Assembly: GCA_023362775.1 (NCBI GenBank)
Contig: JALMGJ010000025.1
Location: forward strand, 8,595,501 to 8,659,500
Direction: 5' to 3'
Source: Charina bottae
Taxonomy: Eukaryota; Chordata; Lepidosauria; Squamata; Charinaidae
Length of the DNA stretch: 64,000 bases
Numbering within the stretch: position 1 is the first letter of the stretch; each line of letters opens with the position of its first letter. Made by a program: the position numbers and the translations under genes. This document shows positions 35,517 to 44,760 of the stretch, piece by piece. Under the pieces are notes generated by a model that was not told where the DNA came from, searched no databases, and saw nothing but the letters and a program-made list of their open reading frames with translations.

Positions 35517-37061
35517 AAGCAGAGAGGCAGCTAGCCCAGTACATTCTCATTAGCATACATTGTACATGAACATGAATTTTCTATTAATGTGGTACATGCT
35601 AACATTGATTCTGCTGTAATGCAGCATTTATATCTGGAAAAAGGAAGAAAGTGCCAAGTAGAAGGCAGTGAGGAACTAAGAAAGTTTGGAGATCAAAACT
35701 AGCTTCTGTCTTGAGGTACAGCAGAGTCTACTCTCCCACTGAAATAAAATACATTGCCAACCCAGGTAGCTTCTGCACATCGGAAGTGTGTGTATGTGTG
35801 GAAGACTTTCTTTGAGTTACTATATGGCATATAACATGTCTTTGGTTGCTTCCGTTGAGGGATCGCTTTCAATTTTCCATCTTCTTTTGCTTATTCTTTT
35901 CAAGTCATGAAGGTAATGAGCCTGATAGCTTTGTCGTCATCAAAAAGCAGACAAGAGCATTAGATAACTAATTTGCCTGTAAATTGGTTCTTTTTACTTT
36001 TCAGAGTAGTCACTATTATTTTTTTCACAAAAAAGCCTCACCTAGACATAGTATAGTTGATAGCATTGGCTCTTAGCTGTACTTATCTGAGGTTTTGTTT
36101 TCTTTTGTTTTCTTTTTAACTTTAGAAATTAAGAATTGAGACTAGTCTAAAATAAATTTTAGTTCATTGAAATCAGTATGAACTGCTGCTGATTAAAGCA
36201 GAACTTAATTGCATTGTTTGCCGGATCGTGTCTACCATTTTAAGGAGGTTTGTTTTTAAGCTTTCTTTTCATGTTGCAAAAAGTTGCACTGCTTGTGTGT
36301 GGCTTGTGTTTTTACCTGAGAAGAAGTGCACATTTCTACCTAGATATGCAACTCAGGACAGCTGTGCCATCATTTTTTTTTCTTTTTTACAAAAACCCTT
36401 ATAATATAACCAGCTATTAACACTTAAACCAGGGACAAGCAAAATGGTGCCTTCTAGATGTTTTGAACTGACACTCTGTAAGCTTTGGCTGTTAGAGATT
36501 ATATGCATACAAAATATCTGAAGGCACCAGGCTCCTTATCTGTGCCTTAAACCAACACATTGAAAATCCCCTGTAGAAAGAAAGGATCCAGCTCAGCATG
36601 AAAAGGAATACCTTGCCACCCTTCCTTTCACAGTAGCTTTTAAATGATTCTACCTGATGCAGCTGTGTAGGAAGAAAAAGAAGGAATTTACAACTGAAAT
36701 GGGGATGTGTGAGTATAGCTAAGAGGCATGTGAAAAAGCGGTGGGGGCAATTGGTTGGTGGGGTAGTTTTCATGCAGTTTGGAACGGACTGGGCTGACAC
36801 ACCAACGTTTCTTATCAGGAGAGCTGGAAAGGCTTATCCATCTGAGGTCCAGAGCTGGAATTGATCAGCTGAAGCTAGAAGGAAAACAACAGCTAGCTAA
36901 GCATGCCTGAAGCTAGAGCAGCTGGAGCAGGGACAGACAAAGCAGCATTAAGTCCAGGAATAGACGTGGAGGACTTGGGATGATCCAACAAGAGCAAACA
37001 TTTAAAGGAGCTTAGTTAGGACTTGGTATGGGAGGCCAGAAGTGGTCCAGTGGGAAAGGCT
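35517..37061. other. Unassigned sequence
   Basis: AT-rich, with no coding domain or repeat family recognised. Confidence 0.4.
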
Positions 37062-37558
37062 TATTTATTTTATTTTATCTTATTTATACCCCGCCTATCC
37101 CCTCCCTAAGCGGAGGGCTCTAGGCGGCTTACAATCATCATACATATATTTATACAATCAGATTCTAAATTACCCGCGCGGTTAGGGAAGGGGTGAGGGA
37201 ACCGGCTCTTCAATCGCAGGTCGGACTACATGTCCCAGAAACCTTTGCTTCAGAGCCGGCTGCTGACGTCCAGGAAGTTGATGTTTTTTCGGGCTCCGCC
37301 GTCCTCTGCCGTCCTCCATCGCCATCCACGGGAACCAGCTTCTTCTCGGTCCGAGGGCGACCCTCCGAAAAGGACGCCAGCAAATTGGCCCACGTGAGTG
37401 GTCCCCATTCATCTACTTGCCGGGCTTTCGATCAGCTGGGTGGGCTGGAGCTGGGGCTAGTGACGGGCGCTCACCCCGCCACGCGGATTCGAACTCCCGA
37501 CGTTATGGTCGGCAGACTACCGGCTCAGCGGTTTAACCCGCTGAGCCACCGCGCCCCA
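37062..37558 (-). mobile_element. Long composite tRNA-headed SINE with L2-like tail
   Basis: On the minus strand it opens with a complete tRNA-like head (GGCGCGGTGGCTCAGCGGGT, then GGGAGTTCGAATCCGCGTGG, boxes A and B). A short stretch shared with the 35.3 kb SINE follows, then a GC-rich unique body, then a tail (AAGCCGCCTAGAGCCCTCC, GGGAGGGGATAGGCGGGGTA, TAAATAAG) resembling the local L2-type 3' ends. The GC-rich body includes GGACTACATGTCCCAGAA, a ZNF143/THAP11-like motif. Length of about 497 bp is large for a SINE. A second, headless copy lies at 46.55 kb. Confidence 0.8.
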
Positions 37559-38305
37559 AAGGCTTAGCAAGAGGTCCTGTAGCTGTAGGTGGGGCAGTAG
37601 GGGAAGCCATCTAAAAACCCTGCAGAAGACTGCATGGGGGATGTGTGGCTTATCAAGAGACATCTAGGGGCAATACATACTGAACAGCAGGAAGTTTTAC
37701 TGAAGAGGCCACAGCAGCTGGTGATTCATCAAGGAGGTCCAATGCTAGAGAGTGGCTGCCAGCTGTGACATAAGCTGAGATTGTCTGGGTTGGCTTTCTG
37801 GAGGAGAGTAGTGTGAGAGAGTAGACAATAGTGAGAGGAAAACCCAGGTTAGATCCCACACTAGGCCTAGTAGGCCCAGTTAGCCTCAGTAGACTTTTAG
37901 CCAACTCAAGCCCTAGTGGTTCATAGGGGAGCTACAAACACCATTACCGTAAACTAGGATAGATGGGGAGGGCAGCATAGGACTAGAGCTCTTAGAAGGC
38001 AATTTGGGGAAGGAATTATAGACTAAAATGCCCATAAACTGCCCAATTCACAGGATTTGCCAACTCATTTGCCTGAGCTCTGCACCATTCTAGGATACCA
38101 GTGGAAGCTAAAAGGGGACTTGAGAGGGACTCCTATAGCAGGGTGCTGCCACTGAAAAGCCTGTGCCCTTCATGTTTTACAGCCTTAGCACGTTGGGGGA
38201 TAGAATAACAGAGCTTCAGATTAATCTACAAACAGGTCCACAAGGGTGGAAGAAGTCCGTAATTTATTCTAGCCTGAAATTATTTAAGTACTGATGGGTA
38301 AAAAA
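37559..38305. other. Unassigned sequence
   Basis: No feature recognised. Confidence 0.35.
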
Positions 38306-38309
38306 AAAC

Positions 38310-38495
38310 AAAAAAAAACATATGCTTGAATTGGGGCCAGAAACAAACTGGAAGAAAGTGTAACTGATGTAGGACGATGTAAGAGGATATAAAAAGCACA
38401 CCACAGGAAGCCATCTGGCTGTAGTATTTTGGAGCAGCTGCACTAAAATTAATAAGAGTTAATGGCACTCGGGCAACAAATAAATCAGAAGTGTC
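38310..38495 (-). mobile_element. Small L2 LINE fragment
   Basis: Minus-strand LHQLHFLPVCFWPQFK corresponds to LHELHWLPVCFRVQFK of the L2 copy at 9.5 kb. Flanking residues are decayed. Confidence 0.65.
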
Positions 38496-39011
38496 CTGCA
38501 AAGGTGTAACTGTATATTTTCACTACAAGATGTTATGGGGATAAAAATGCAGCACTTGAACAACTTGGTCTTTTATCTTTGTTAGCAGGATGAATTTGTC
38601 CTTCTTTGGCAGACAAGAACTTCAGGATGATGGTTCACCTTCTGTCACCTTCAGGCTGTTCTGTTGCAGTGACCTTCTTTTGGTGTTGACTGCAAATCCA
38701 CAAATCCACATGGCAATAACAATTCATCCATCAGGTAGCAACTGATTTCTTAAACGGGTCAGCTCAAACACAGCCATTTACTTGGTGACCAGGCAACATC
38801 TCCATTATAACAAATGTTGTCTATGACATATTGATGTATTGATGATTAAAGTCTGAGCTGATACTCTTGGCCAGATATCTTGAAATACTTGTTTCACTAT
38901 AAAAATGCAAGGTAACATACCTGAAATGTAAATGTGAACTCTTGAAATATCTATTCCTTGCTGCAAGTAAAATAATTGTGACCAGAAAGTTAATTTCAGC
39001 ATATTTTTTCT

Positions 39012-39013
<2 letters not shown>
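38496..39013. other. Unassigned sequence
   Basis: No feature recognised. Confidence 0.35.
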
Positions 39014-39063
<50 letters not shown>

Positions 39064-39087
39064 ACTCACTCACTCACTCACTCACTT
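39014..39087. repeat. (TC)n(ACTC)n microsatellite
   Basis: About 23 TC units followed by about 7 ACTC units; the Glu-Arg frame on the minus strand is an artefact. Confidence 0.97.
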
Positions 39088-39800
39088 TGGCAGGGAAGTA
39101 TGATGTCAGTAGCAAAACATGAAGGACTTTGCGATGCCAACTAAGGTTTGATACTATTCTTAACCCAGAGTGTTACCCTTTTGAAATTACAAAGGACATA
39201 CTATATATTTTCTAAGAAAGGACAACTTGGATGTCATTTTATTTCATTTTTCATTTGTAACAGGAAGGGACTCAACTGACAATATTGTGAGTTGGGGGAG
39301 GCTAGTGGCTGCAATATATGGGCAATGATTCAAACTGGATAGGTCTCATCATTCTATATCTCATATGTGAGTGAAACTAAGATATTAAGCCTACTATTGT
39401 TTTATAAATGATGTTAAGCCTACTTTAGGCAATTTTGTACTTGTTACATGCTTCCTACCTTAAAATGCTGGGAAGCCATGCTCTCAATTTTCCATCAGAA
39501 ACAATTTGGGGGGGTGCATGAAGATCTCAAGGCCTATGTGCAGCTTTGGGGCTATAGTCTGCCTATGTTTTATGTAATAATACAGTATTTAATATTTCTA
39601 CTGCCATTAGTGAGTACAAATTCCTATTTCTCTTGCCTGCACTGAACGTTTGGGGCTATCCCACTCATGGAACAAGGTTAAATGGTAAGACAGAACTGAC
39701 TTTGAAAGAGAAAACTATAATTAATTATCTTTTCAGCAAGCCTAAAAAAAAGTTGTGGCTGATTTAAGGAGGCAACTCATTAACATGAATATGACTCTTA
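39088..39800. other. Unassigned sequence
   Basis: No feature recognised. Confidence 0.35.
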
Positions 39801-40003
39801 AGATAATTCCAGTGTTGGATAATTTCCAACCTCTCTCTAAATTTCCCTTTTTGGGTAAGGTTGTTTGGAGAAGATAGTGGGGCAGAAGTTCTAGAAGGAA
39901 GCAGATGATATGGACCCTTCTCAGTTGGGCTTTGGGTCTGGGTTGAGATCTATGGTGGGGCCAGGACAGGGATGGCGCAGTTGGATATCTCAGTAGCTTT
40001 TCT

Positions 40004-40365
40004 GTAGCTTGAATCATGTCAACTGGATTTCTATTTTCTCAGTGGAAACGTTTCGCTTCTTATCCAAGAAGCTTCTTCAGTCTGAGCAAAGTTAGTAAGG
40101 GAATCCTTAAATATGTTTCTAGGGTGGCTGTGGGACCTTGCACCTGGGGCTAGGTCATGGTTATTTGAGATGTTAATTTCTACGTCCCTTTATCATCCAA
40201 AGGAGGATTGTTAAGATTACCTTGCTGTTGTTGAGATTGTGAAATGGTCTTAATCTTCCTAGGCACAGAAGACAAAGCAGGAAGGAAAATAGGGGAAAGA
40301 TTGTGCCCGAGGCCCCCACCTCTATTCAAGATTCAAGGATCCCGTGTTTCTGAGCTTTTTCCATC
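40004..40365 (-). mobile_element. Penelope-like element fragment
   Basis: Minus-strand sequence carries CTGAAGAAGCTTCTTGG then AAGAAGCGAAACG and a TCCAGTTGACATGATTCAAG stretch. This is the terminal-repeat signature of vertebrate PLEs as I remember it. The rest of the segment (to about 40365) is not coding. Borders are set by where L2 homology stops and resumes. Confidence 0.6.
40048..40080 (-). ncRNA. Hammerhead-ribozyme-like core (PLE fragment)
   Basis: On the minus strand: CTGAAGA, one extra A, then GCTTCT / loop TGGATA / AGAAGC (a perfect 6-bp stem II), then GAAACGT. These are the two invariant hammerhead boxes (CUGANGA and GAAA) around a stable stem II. Stem III is minimal, as in PLE hammerhead variants reported to cleave as dimers. 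Activity is untested and the extra base before stem II is a deviation. Confidence 0.55.
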
Positions 40366-40496
40366 TCTAGTTCTTGATAGGGTTGCACTTCCCTAGGCAG
40401 AACTGATGCATAATTTGGAGCCCTTCTGGAACTGTGGTTCTTGTTTGAAGGAGCAGATGGCAGTCATGACCAGGAGGGCCACAGATTCATCTAGTG

Positions 40497-40744
40497 CAGA
40501 GCTTTCCAAACTGTGTGTCATGACACAAAAGTGTGTCGCCACACAACCCGGAAGCGCTGATCATCATCAGCGCTTCCGGGTTTTCCCGTGGCGACACACC
40601 AACGGCGGCATGCAAAAACTGAAAGCGGCAGCAGCGCTTCCGGGTTTTTGCGCGCTGCCGCAACGGCGGCACTTCCGGGTTTTCCCACGGCAACACATCA
40701 ACGGCGGTTGGTGTGTCACCGCAGGAAAACTTTGGAAAGCCCTG
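40497..40744. mobile_element. hAT-type MITE, subfamily B
   Basis: Ends CAGAGCTTTCCAAACTGTGT and CTTTGGAAAGCCCTG. The 8-bp target duplication ATCTAGTG is perfect (40489-40496 and 40745-40752). Length 248 bp. CpG-rich interior closely related to the 30.46 kb copy (ACCCGGAAGCGCTGA, GTGGCGACACACCAACGGCG, TTGCGCGCTGC). Inserted into the old L2. Confidence 0.92.
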
Positions 40745-40839
40745 ATCTAGTGTGTCAATGACTCCCTATCCTGGATCAGAAGGCCCTTCTTGTGGTCACT
40801 CATGCCTCAGTCATCTGTTGTCTGAACAACTGTAATTCA

Positions 40840-40916
40840 GCCGCCTAGAGTCCTCCATTAGGGAGGGGATAGGCGGGGTATAAATATAAGTAATAAATAA
40901 ATAAATAATAAATAAA
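40840..40916 (+). mobile_element. 77-bp LINE/SINE tail insertion
   Basis: Only a 3' terminus (CCGCCTAGAGTCC, GGGAGGGGATAGGCGGGGTA, (AATA)n), flanked by TAATTCA at 40833-40839 and 40917-40923. It is an extremely 5'-truncated insertion of the same tail type as the 37.1 kb SINE, sitting in the old L2. Confidence 0.8.
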
Positions 40917-41261
40917 TAATTCACTGTACATGGGACTGCCCTTGAAGACTACTCAGATACTATAGCTGGTCCAGAACACAGTTGTGAGAGTCATTATGGA
41001 TACACCTCATTTTGCCTATGTGACATCTCTACCTTCTGAATTGAACTTATCACTAGTTGGATTGAGGATGCAATTCAAGGTTCTGACAATCATCTATAAA
41101 ATCCTTCATGATTCAGAGCCTGGATATTTATGGGATCCATTGTTTCTGCTTATCCTGTAAGTTCTGGCAGAGTTAGCATGCTTTTTGCATTGTCAAAGCA
41201 ATGCCCACTTATGTGATCTCAGAGGTGAGTCTTCTGTGTGGCCTGCCCTCTGGGACAGGTT

Positions 41262-43025
41262 CATTTATTTATTTATTTAATTTATATAACCGCCCATCTC
41301 CCCCAACGGGGAACTCTGGGTGGTTTACAATAAAATAAATTAAAATAGAATATAAAATATAAAAACCACCAATTTATACAATCAATATAATAAATAATTA
41401 TAAAATCCAGATGGAAGATATCATAATAAAAGGAAGGACATTATGGAATTAACCCCCCCTATGAGGAACTATCATTTCCCCCTTCCCATGCCAGGCGGCA
41501 GAACCAGGTCTTCAGTTCTTTCCTAAAGGTCGGGAGGGAGGGAATCTGTCTCAACTCTGGGGGCAAGGTGTTCCAGAGTGTAGGTGCCACCACAGAGAAG
41601 GCCCGTCTCCTAGACCCCATCAGATGACACTCTCTGATTGATGGGGCTCGTAGCAGGCCCTCCCTGAATGATCGGGTGGGGCGGGTCGATAATATGGGGA
41701 TAAGACAGTCCCTCAGGTATTCTGGCCCCATGCCATGTAGGGCTTTAAAGGTGATCACCAACACCTTGAATTGTACCCAGAAGCAAACTGGCACCCAATG
41801 CAGCTCGCAGAGCAAAGGTGTTATATGAGCAGATCTTGGTGCACCCAAACTTGCTCGCGCAGCCGCATTCTGCACCAGCTGTAGCCTCCAGATAGTCTTC
41901 AAGGGTAGCCCCATGTAGAGCGCACTGCAATAATCTACATGGGAGATGACGAGAGCATGAGTGACTGTTCGGAGGGTGTCGCGATCCAGGAATGGGCATA
42001 ACTGGTGCACCAGCCAAAGCTGTGCAAAAGCCCTCCTAGCCACGACTGCAACCTGCTCATCGAGCAGGAGTCGTGAGTCTAGAAGGACCCTCAAGTTCCG
42101 CACCGGTTCTGAATGGGGCAGTGCTACCCCATCAAGAACCAAAGATGATAATTTCCAGGAAGATGCTAAGCCATCAATCCACAGCCACTCGGTCTTGCCA
42201 GGGTTCAACTGAAGCCTGTTGTTCCCCATCCAGGCCCTCACAGTCCCCAGGCACTGAGACAGGGTGGTCACTGCATCACTTACTTCACTTGGGATGGAGA
42301 TATACAATTGAGTATCATCAGCATACTGATGATACCTCATCCCATGGTGTTGGATGACCTCGCCCAGCAGTTTCATGTAGATGTTGAATAGGAGAGGAGA
42401 GAGAACCGAACCCTGCGGCACCCCACACAAGAGCGGTCACAGGCTGGATCTCTCCTCCCCTATCACCACCGACTGGGAACGGTCCTGGAGGAAGGAGGTG
42501 AACCAGCGCAAAACTACGCTGCCCACCCCCAACTCCCTAAGCCGCCCCAAAAGGATACCATGGTTGATGGTATCGAAAGCCGCTGAGAGATCTAAGAGAG
42601 CCAGGATGGATGCACTACCTCCATCCCGCTCCCGCCAGAGATCATCCAGAAGCGCGACCAATGCAGTCTCCATCCCATATCCCAGCCTGAAACCTGACTG
42701 GAAAGGGTCTAGATAATCTGCTTCATCCAGGGTCCTCTGAAGTTGCAACGCCACCACTTTCTCAACCACCTTTCCCAAAAAGGGAAGGTGGGAGACTGAA
42801 CGAAAATTGTCCAGAATGGTAGGGTCCAGGGATGGCTTCTTGAGGAGGGGGTGCACCAATGCGTCCTTGAAGGCAGTTGGAAACACCCCCTCCGACAAGG
42901 ATGTATTAATCATTGCCTGGACCCATCCACATGTCACCTCCCTGGCCGATTTTACTAGCCAGGAAGGGCAGGGATCTAAATAGCATGTGGTGGAATTAAC
43001 AATTCGGAGGATCCTGTTGGTGAGG
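41262..43025 (-). mobile_element. L2-clade LINE, 5'-truncated
   Basis: Minus-strand copy with (AAAT)n tail at 41262-41285, 3' UTR AACCGCCC / CCAGAGTTCCCCG, the full C-terminal region and most of the RT. Its 5' end is at LTNRILRIVNSTTC near 43025. Closely related to the 9.5 kb copy. Confidence 0.9.
41459..43020 (-). pseudogene. L2 LINE reverse transcriptase, one in-frame TGA
   Basis: Two frames (42937-42437 and 42430-41459) lie in the same phase and are separated by a single TGA at 42439-42437. Motif A is LLDLSAAFDTINHGIL, motif [16 protein letters not shown], motif [13 protein letters not shown] (intact Y-A-D-D). The thumb/C-terminal part includes [19 protein letters not shown] and [20 protein letters not shown]. 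Apart from the TGA the RT frame is well preserved. The endonuclease is missing. The TGA is at the same position, five codons before CGVPQG, as in the 9.5 kb copy. Confidence 0.9.
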
Positions 43026-43803
43026 TAAGGTTAATATTACTAAAATGAATTATTATTCCTTGATTGATATATATTTTATCATCTATATTTAGGTGGAATG
43101 AGAATTTAATTGAATATCAACCTTTATGGGCTTTATTGGAAAGTTATTATGTATCTTGGTTAAGACCCTGGCAATTACTTAGCAAAGTAAAACATACCAA
43201 AAAATAAATTTCAGTCCCTGGATTACAGTACATGCAGTTGGACATATTTGGCCCTATTGGGATGTAGATTAGTTTTGATGCTGAGTCTCATGAATATTTA
43301 ACTTTATGAAAAAAAAGACATGCTATATGGATAGAGTCTGAAATAGTTACTTTAAATCAACTACTGTACTGTGTAATGATTATTTTAAGGATTTTCAACA
43401 ACTACAGATAGAAATGTCTTTGCCAAATACACAACAGTGGCAATATAATCAGCCTAAACATGTCTTGATTTCTCAATATGGACCCAATGCTTTAGCTGCC
43501 TCAAAGAAGCCTGAGATACTATCAGTTTTGATTAAACCTGTTTCTGAAATTAAATGGACTTTAAAATTATACCAGAAATTTGAAAAAAAATAAAGTTAAA
43601 ATTAATGGTGTTTATGACTTATGGAATACAGAGTTGGAATATCCAATAATGGAATATCAGTGGATCTAAGCTTTTTAAAAAATGTTAAGTTTGCTTCTTA
43701 CTCTGAAGGCTGCCATTCAGAAATATACCAATGGATATACAAAGTAACTCTATGTTGTATTCATTGATCTTAATGTATTGTCGAAGGCTTTCACGGCCGG
43801 AGT

Positions 43804-43994
43804 TCAATGTCTGTTGTGGGTCTTCCGGGCTGTGTGGCCGTGTTCTGGAAGTTGTGGTTCCTAACGTTTCGCCAGGATCTGTGGCCAGCATCTTCAGAGG
43901 GCAGGAGCACAGATAGAAGCAAAATCTCTGTGCCCAGGTAGAGTGGCGATGTTCTATTTATAGAGCTAAATTATAGGAGATTAGGTGGGTTTTT
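43804..43994 (-). repeat. Left PLE terminal arm (inverted, 191 bp)
   Basis: Reverse complement of 44426-44616 with only a few mismatches (for example GGATCTGTGG versus GCATCTGTGG, GGCGATG versus GGCAATG). The near identity indicates a young insertion. Confidence 0.95.
43864..43897 (-). ncRNA. Hammerhead-ribozyme-like core (left arm)
   Basis: Minus strand: CTGAAGA, T, then a stem II region (GCTGGC...CCTGGC with one mismatch), then GAAACGT. Same layout as the right arm, with a substitution that weakens stem II. Confidence 0.45.
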
Positions 43995-44449
43995 ATATAG
44001 TATACCGCATACCATGCAGCTGTGGACAAGTATACATCGGAACCACAAAACGAAGCATTCACACCAGGATAAAAGAACATGAAAGACACTGCAGACTACA
44101 GCAACTGGAAAAATCTTCAGTAGCTGAACATGCTCTCAAGCAAACGGGACACAAAATCCTATTTGAAAACACAGAAATACTGGACAACACCAAAAGCCAC
44201 TACACCAGATTATACAGAGAAGCCATTGAAATTCACAAACACCGGCACAGTTACAATAAAAAAGAAGAAAGTTTAAAAATTAGCAAAACCTGGCTACCAG
44301 TCCTGAAAAACACAGCCTGCAAAAGGTCAACGAACTCAGTCCAACCACCAGGACATGGGAATACTTCTCACAATGAACATGCTAATCACGCTCATCAGCC
44401 ACTCGTTAACATTTCAACACAACAAAAAAACCCACCTAATCTCCTATAA
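43985..44449 (+). CDS. GIY-YIG endonuclease domain of a Penelope-like element
   Basis: 154-codon open frame. The GIY-YIG module is clear: FYIVYRIPCSCGQVYIGTTK, with the first motif as IVY and the second as YIG, followed by the conserved Arg/His region TRIKEHERHC and EHALKQTGHKI, then a downstream acidic residue in YREAIEIHKH. The Cys pair (PCSCG) after the first motif is typical of PLEs. The domain nicks target DNA for integration. The start Met and first residues come from the inverted arm junction (about 43995), so the natural N-terminal RT is missing. The last ~8 codons run into the right arm. Confidence 0.88.
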   Translation: MGFYIVYRIPCSCGQVYIGTTKRSIHTRIKEHERHCRLQQLEKSSVAEHALKQTGHKILFENTEILDNTKSHYTRLYREAIEIHKHRHSYNKKEESLKISKTWLPVLKNTACKRSTNSVQPPGHGNTSHNEHANHAHQPLVNISTQQKNPPNLL

Positions 44450-44616
44450 TTTAGCTCTATAAATAGAACATTGCCACTCTACCTGGGCACAGAGATTTTG
44501 CTTCTATCTGTGCTCCTGCCCTCTGAAGATGCTGGCCACAGATGCTGGCGAAACGTTAGGAACCACAACTTCCAGAACACGGCCACACAGCCCGGAAGAC
44601 CCACAACAGACATTGA
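44426..44616 (+). repeat. Right PLE terminal arm (191 bp)
   Basis: Direct-orientation arm, pairing with 43804-43994. It includes CACCTAATCTCC, GGGCACAGAGATTTTGC, the hammerhead-like core and ACACGGCCACACAGCCCGG. RNA through the whole element could form a long hairpin. Confidence 0.95.
44523..44556 (+). ncRNA. Hammerhead-ribozyme-like core (right arm)
   Basis: CTGAAGA, T, GCTGGC / loop CACAGAT / GCTGGC (6-bp stem II with two G-U pairs), GAAACGT. Same architecture as the independent PLE fragment at 40.05 kb despite a different stem II sequence. Hammerhead motifs are documented in PLE terminal repeats; cleavage here is inferred. Confidence 0.55.
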
Positions 44617-44760
44617 TCTTAACTCTGTCTGTGATTGATAGGTTCTGATTATGGGAGAAACTTGCAAGGACAGACATCAATAACTACCTTTTCAAATTAA
44701 AATTGCATTACATACTGATATCACAGCCTGAGTAAGAATGGGCCCACAACAGTGGGGTAG

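Larger units (their letters stand above)
39801..41260 (+). mobile_element. Old L2 LINE with nested insertions
   Basis: L2 pieces run in order: DNFQPLSKFPFLGKVV (39810-39865), QLDISVAF (about 39980), SSLVLDRVALP (about 40370), LKEQMAVMTRRAT (40450), a DPLLRVTHASVICCLNNCNS-like stretch (40770-40835), and [11 protein letters not shown] / LQLVQNTVVRVI (40925-41000). The tail region is lost at 41260, where a younger L2 begins on the other strand. Between these pieces sit a Penelope-like fragment, a hAT MITE and a short LINE/SINE tail. Several hundred bases of the parent L2 are missing around the PLE fragment. Confidence 0.75.
43774..44610 (+). mobile_element. Short Penelope-like element with inverted terminal arms
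   Basis: Flanked by the 12-bp direct repeat CATTGATCTTAA (43762-43773 and 44611-44622). The left part carries a terminal arm in inverted orientation, then a GIY-YIG endonuclease frame, then the same arm in direct orientation. The reverse transcriptase that normally precedes GIY-YIG in PLEs is absent, so the copy is severely 5'-truncated. An inverted partial 5' copy of the terminal repeat is a known PLE insertion form. The left arm extends ~30 bp further (TGTCGAAGGCTTTCACGGCC) than the right. Confidence 0.88.
43026..44760 (+). mobile_element. Decayed L1-like ORF2 C-terminal fragment, split by a PLE
   Basis: Broken frames give RWNENLIEYQPLWALLE (about 43100), a WLRPWQLL stretch, DFQQLQIEMSLPNTQQWQYN (about 43395, like the L1 segment F-L-QL...L-...YLQ) and KLYQKFEKK (about 43568). 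After the PLE, a possible FKLKLHYI stretch appears near 44695. The pattern fits the L1 ORF2 C-terminus but is strongly decayed; other LINE clades are possible. The PLE target duplication lies inside it. Confidence 0.4.

Noticed and set aside
37500..37558. tRNA gene on the minus strand
   Set aside because: A and B boxes are present, but the sequence continues into a SINE body and the cloverleaf is not intact; it is a SINE head.
38805..39065. Glu-Arg repeat frame
   Set aside because: Translation of the TC microsatellite.
43804..44616. DNA transposon with 191-bp terminal inverted repeats
   Set aside because: The GIY-YIG frame, the hammerhead-like cores and the 12-bp duplication fit a Penelope-like element with an inverted arm rather than a cut-and-paste transposon.
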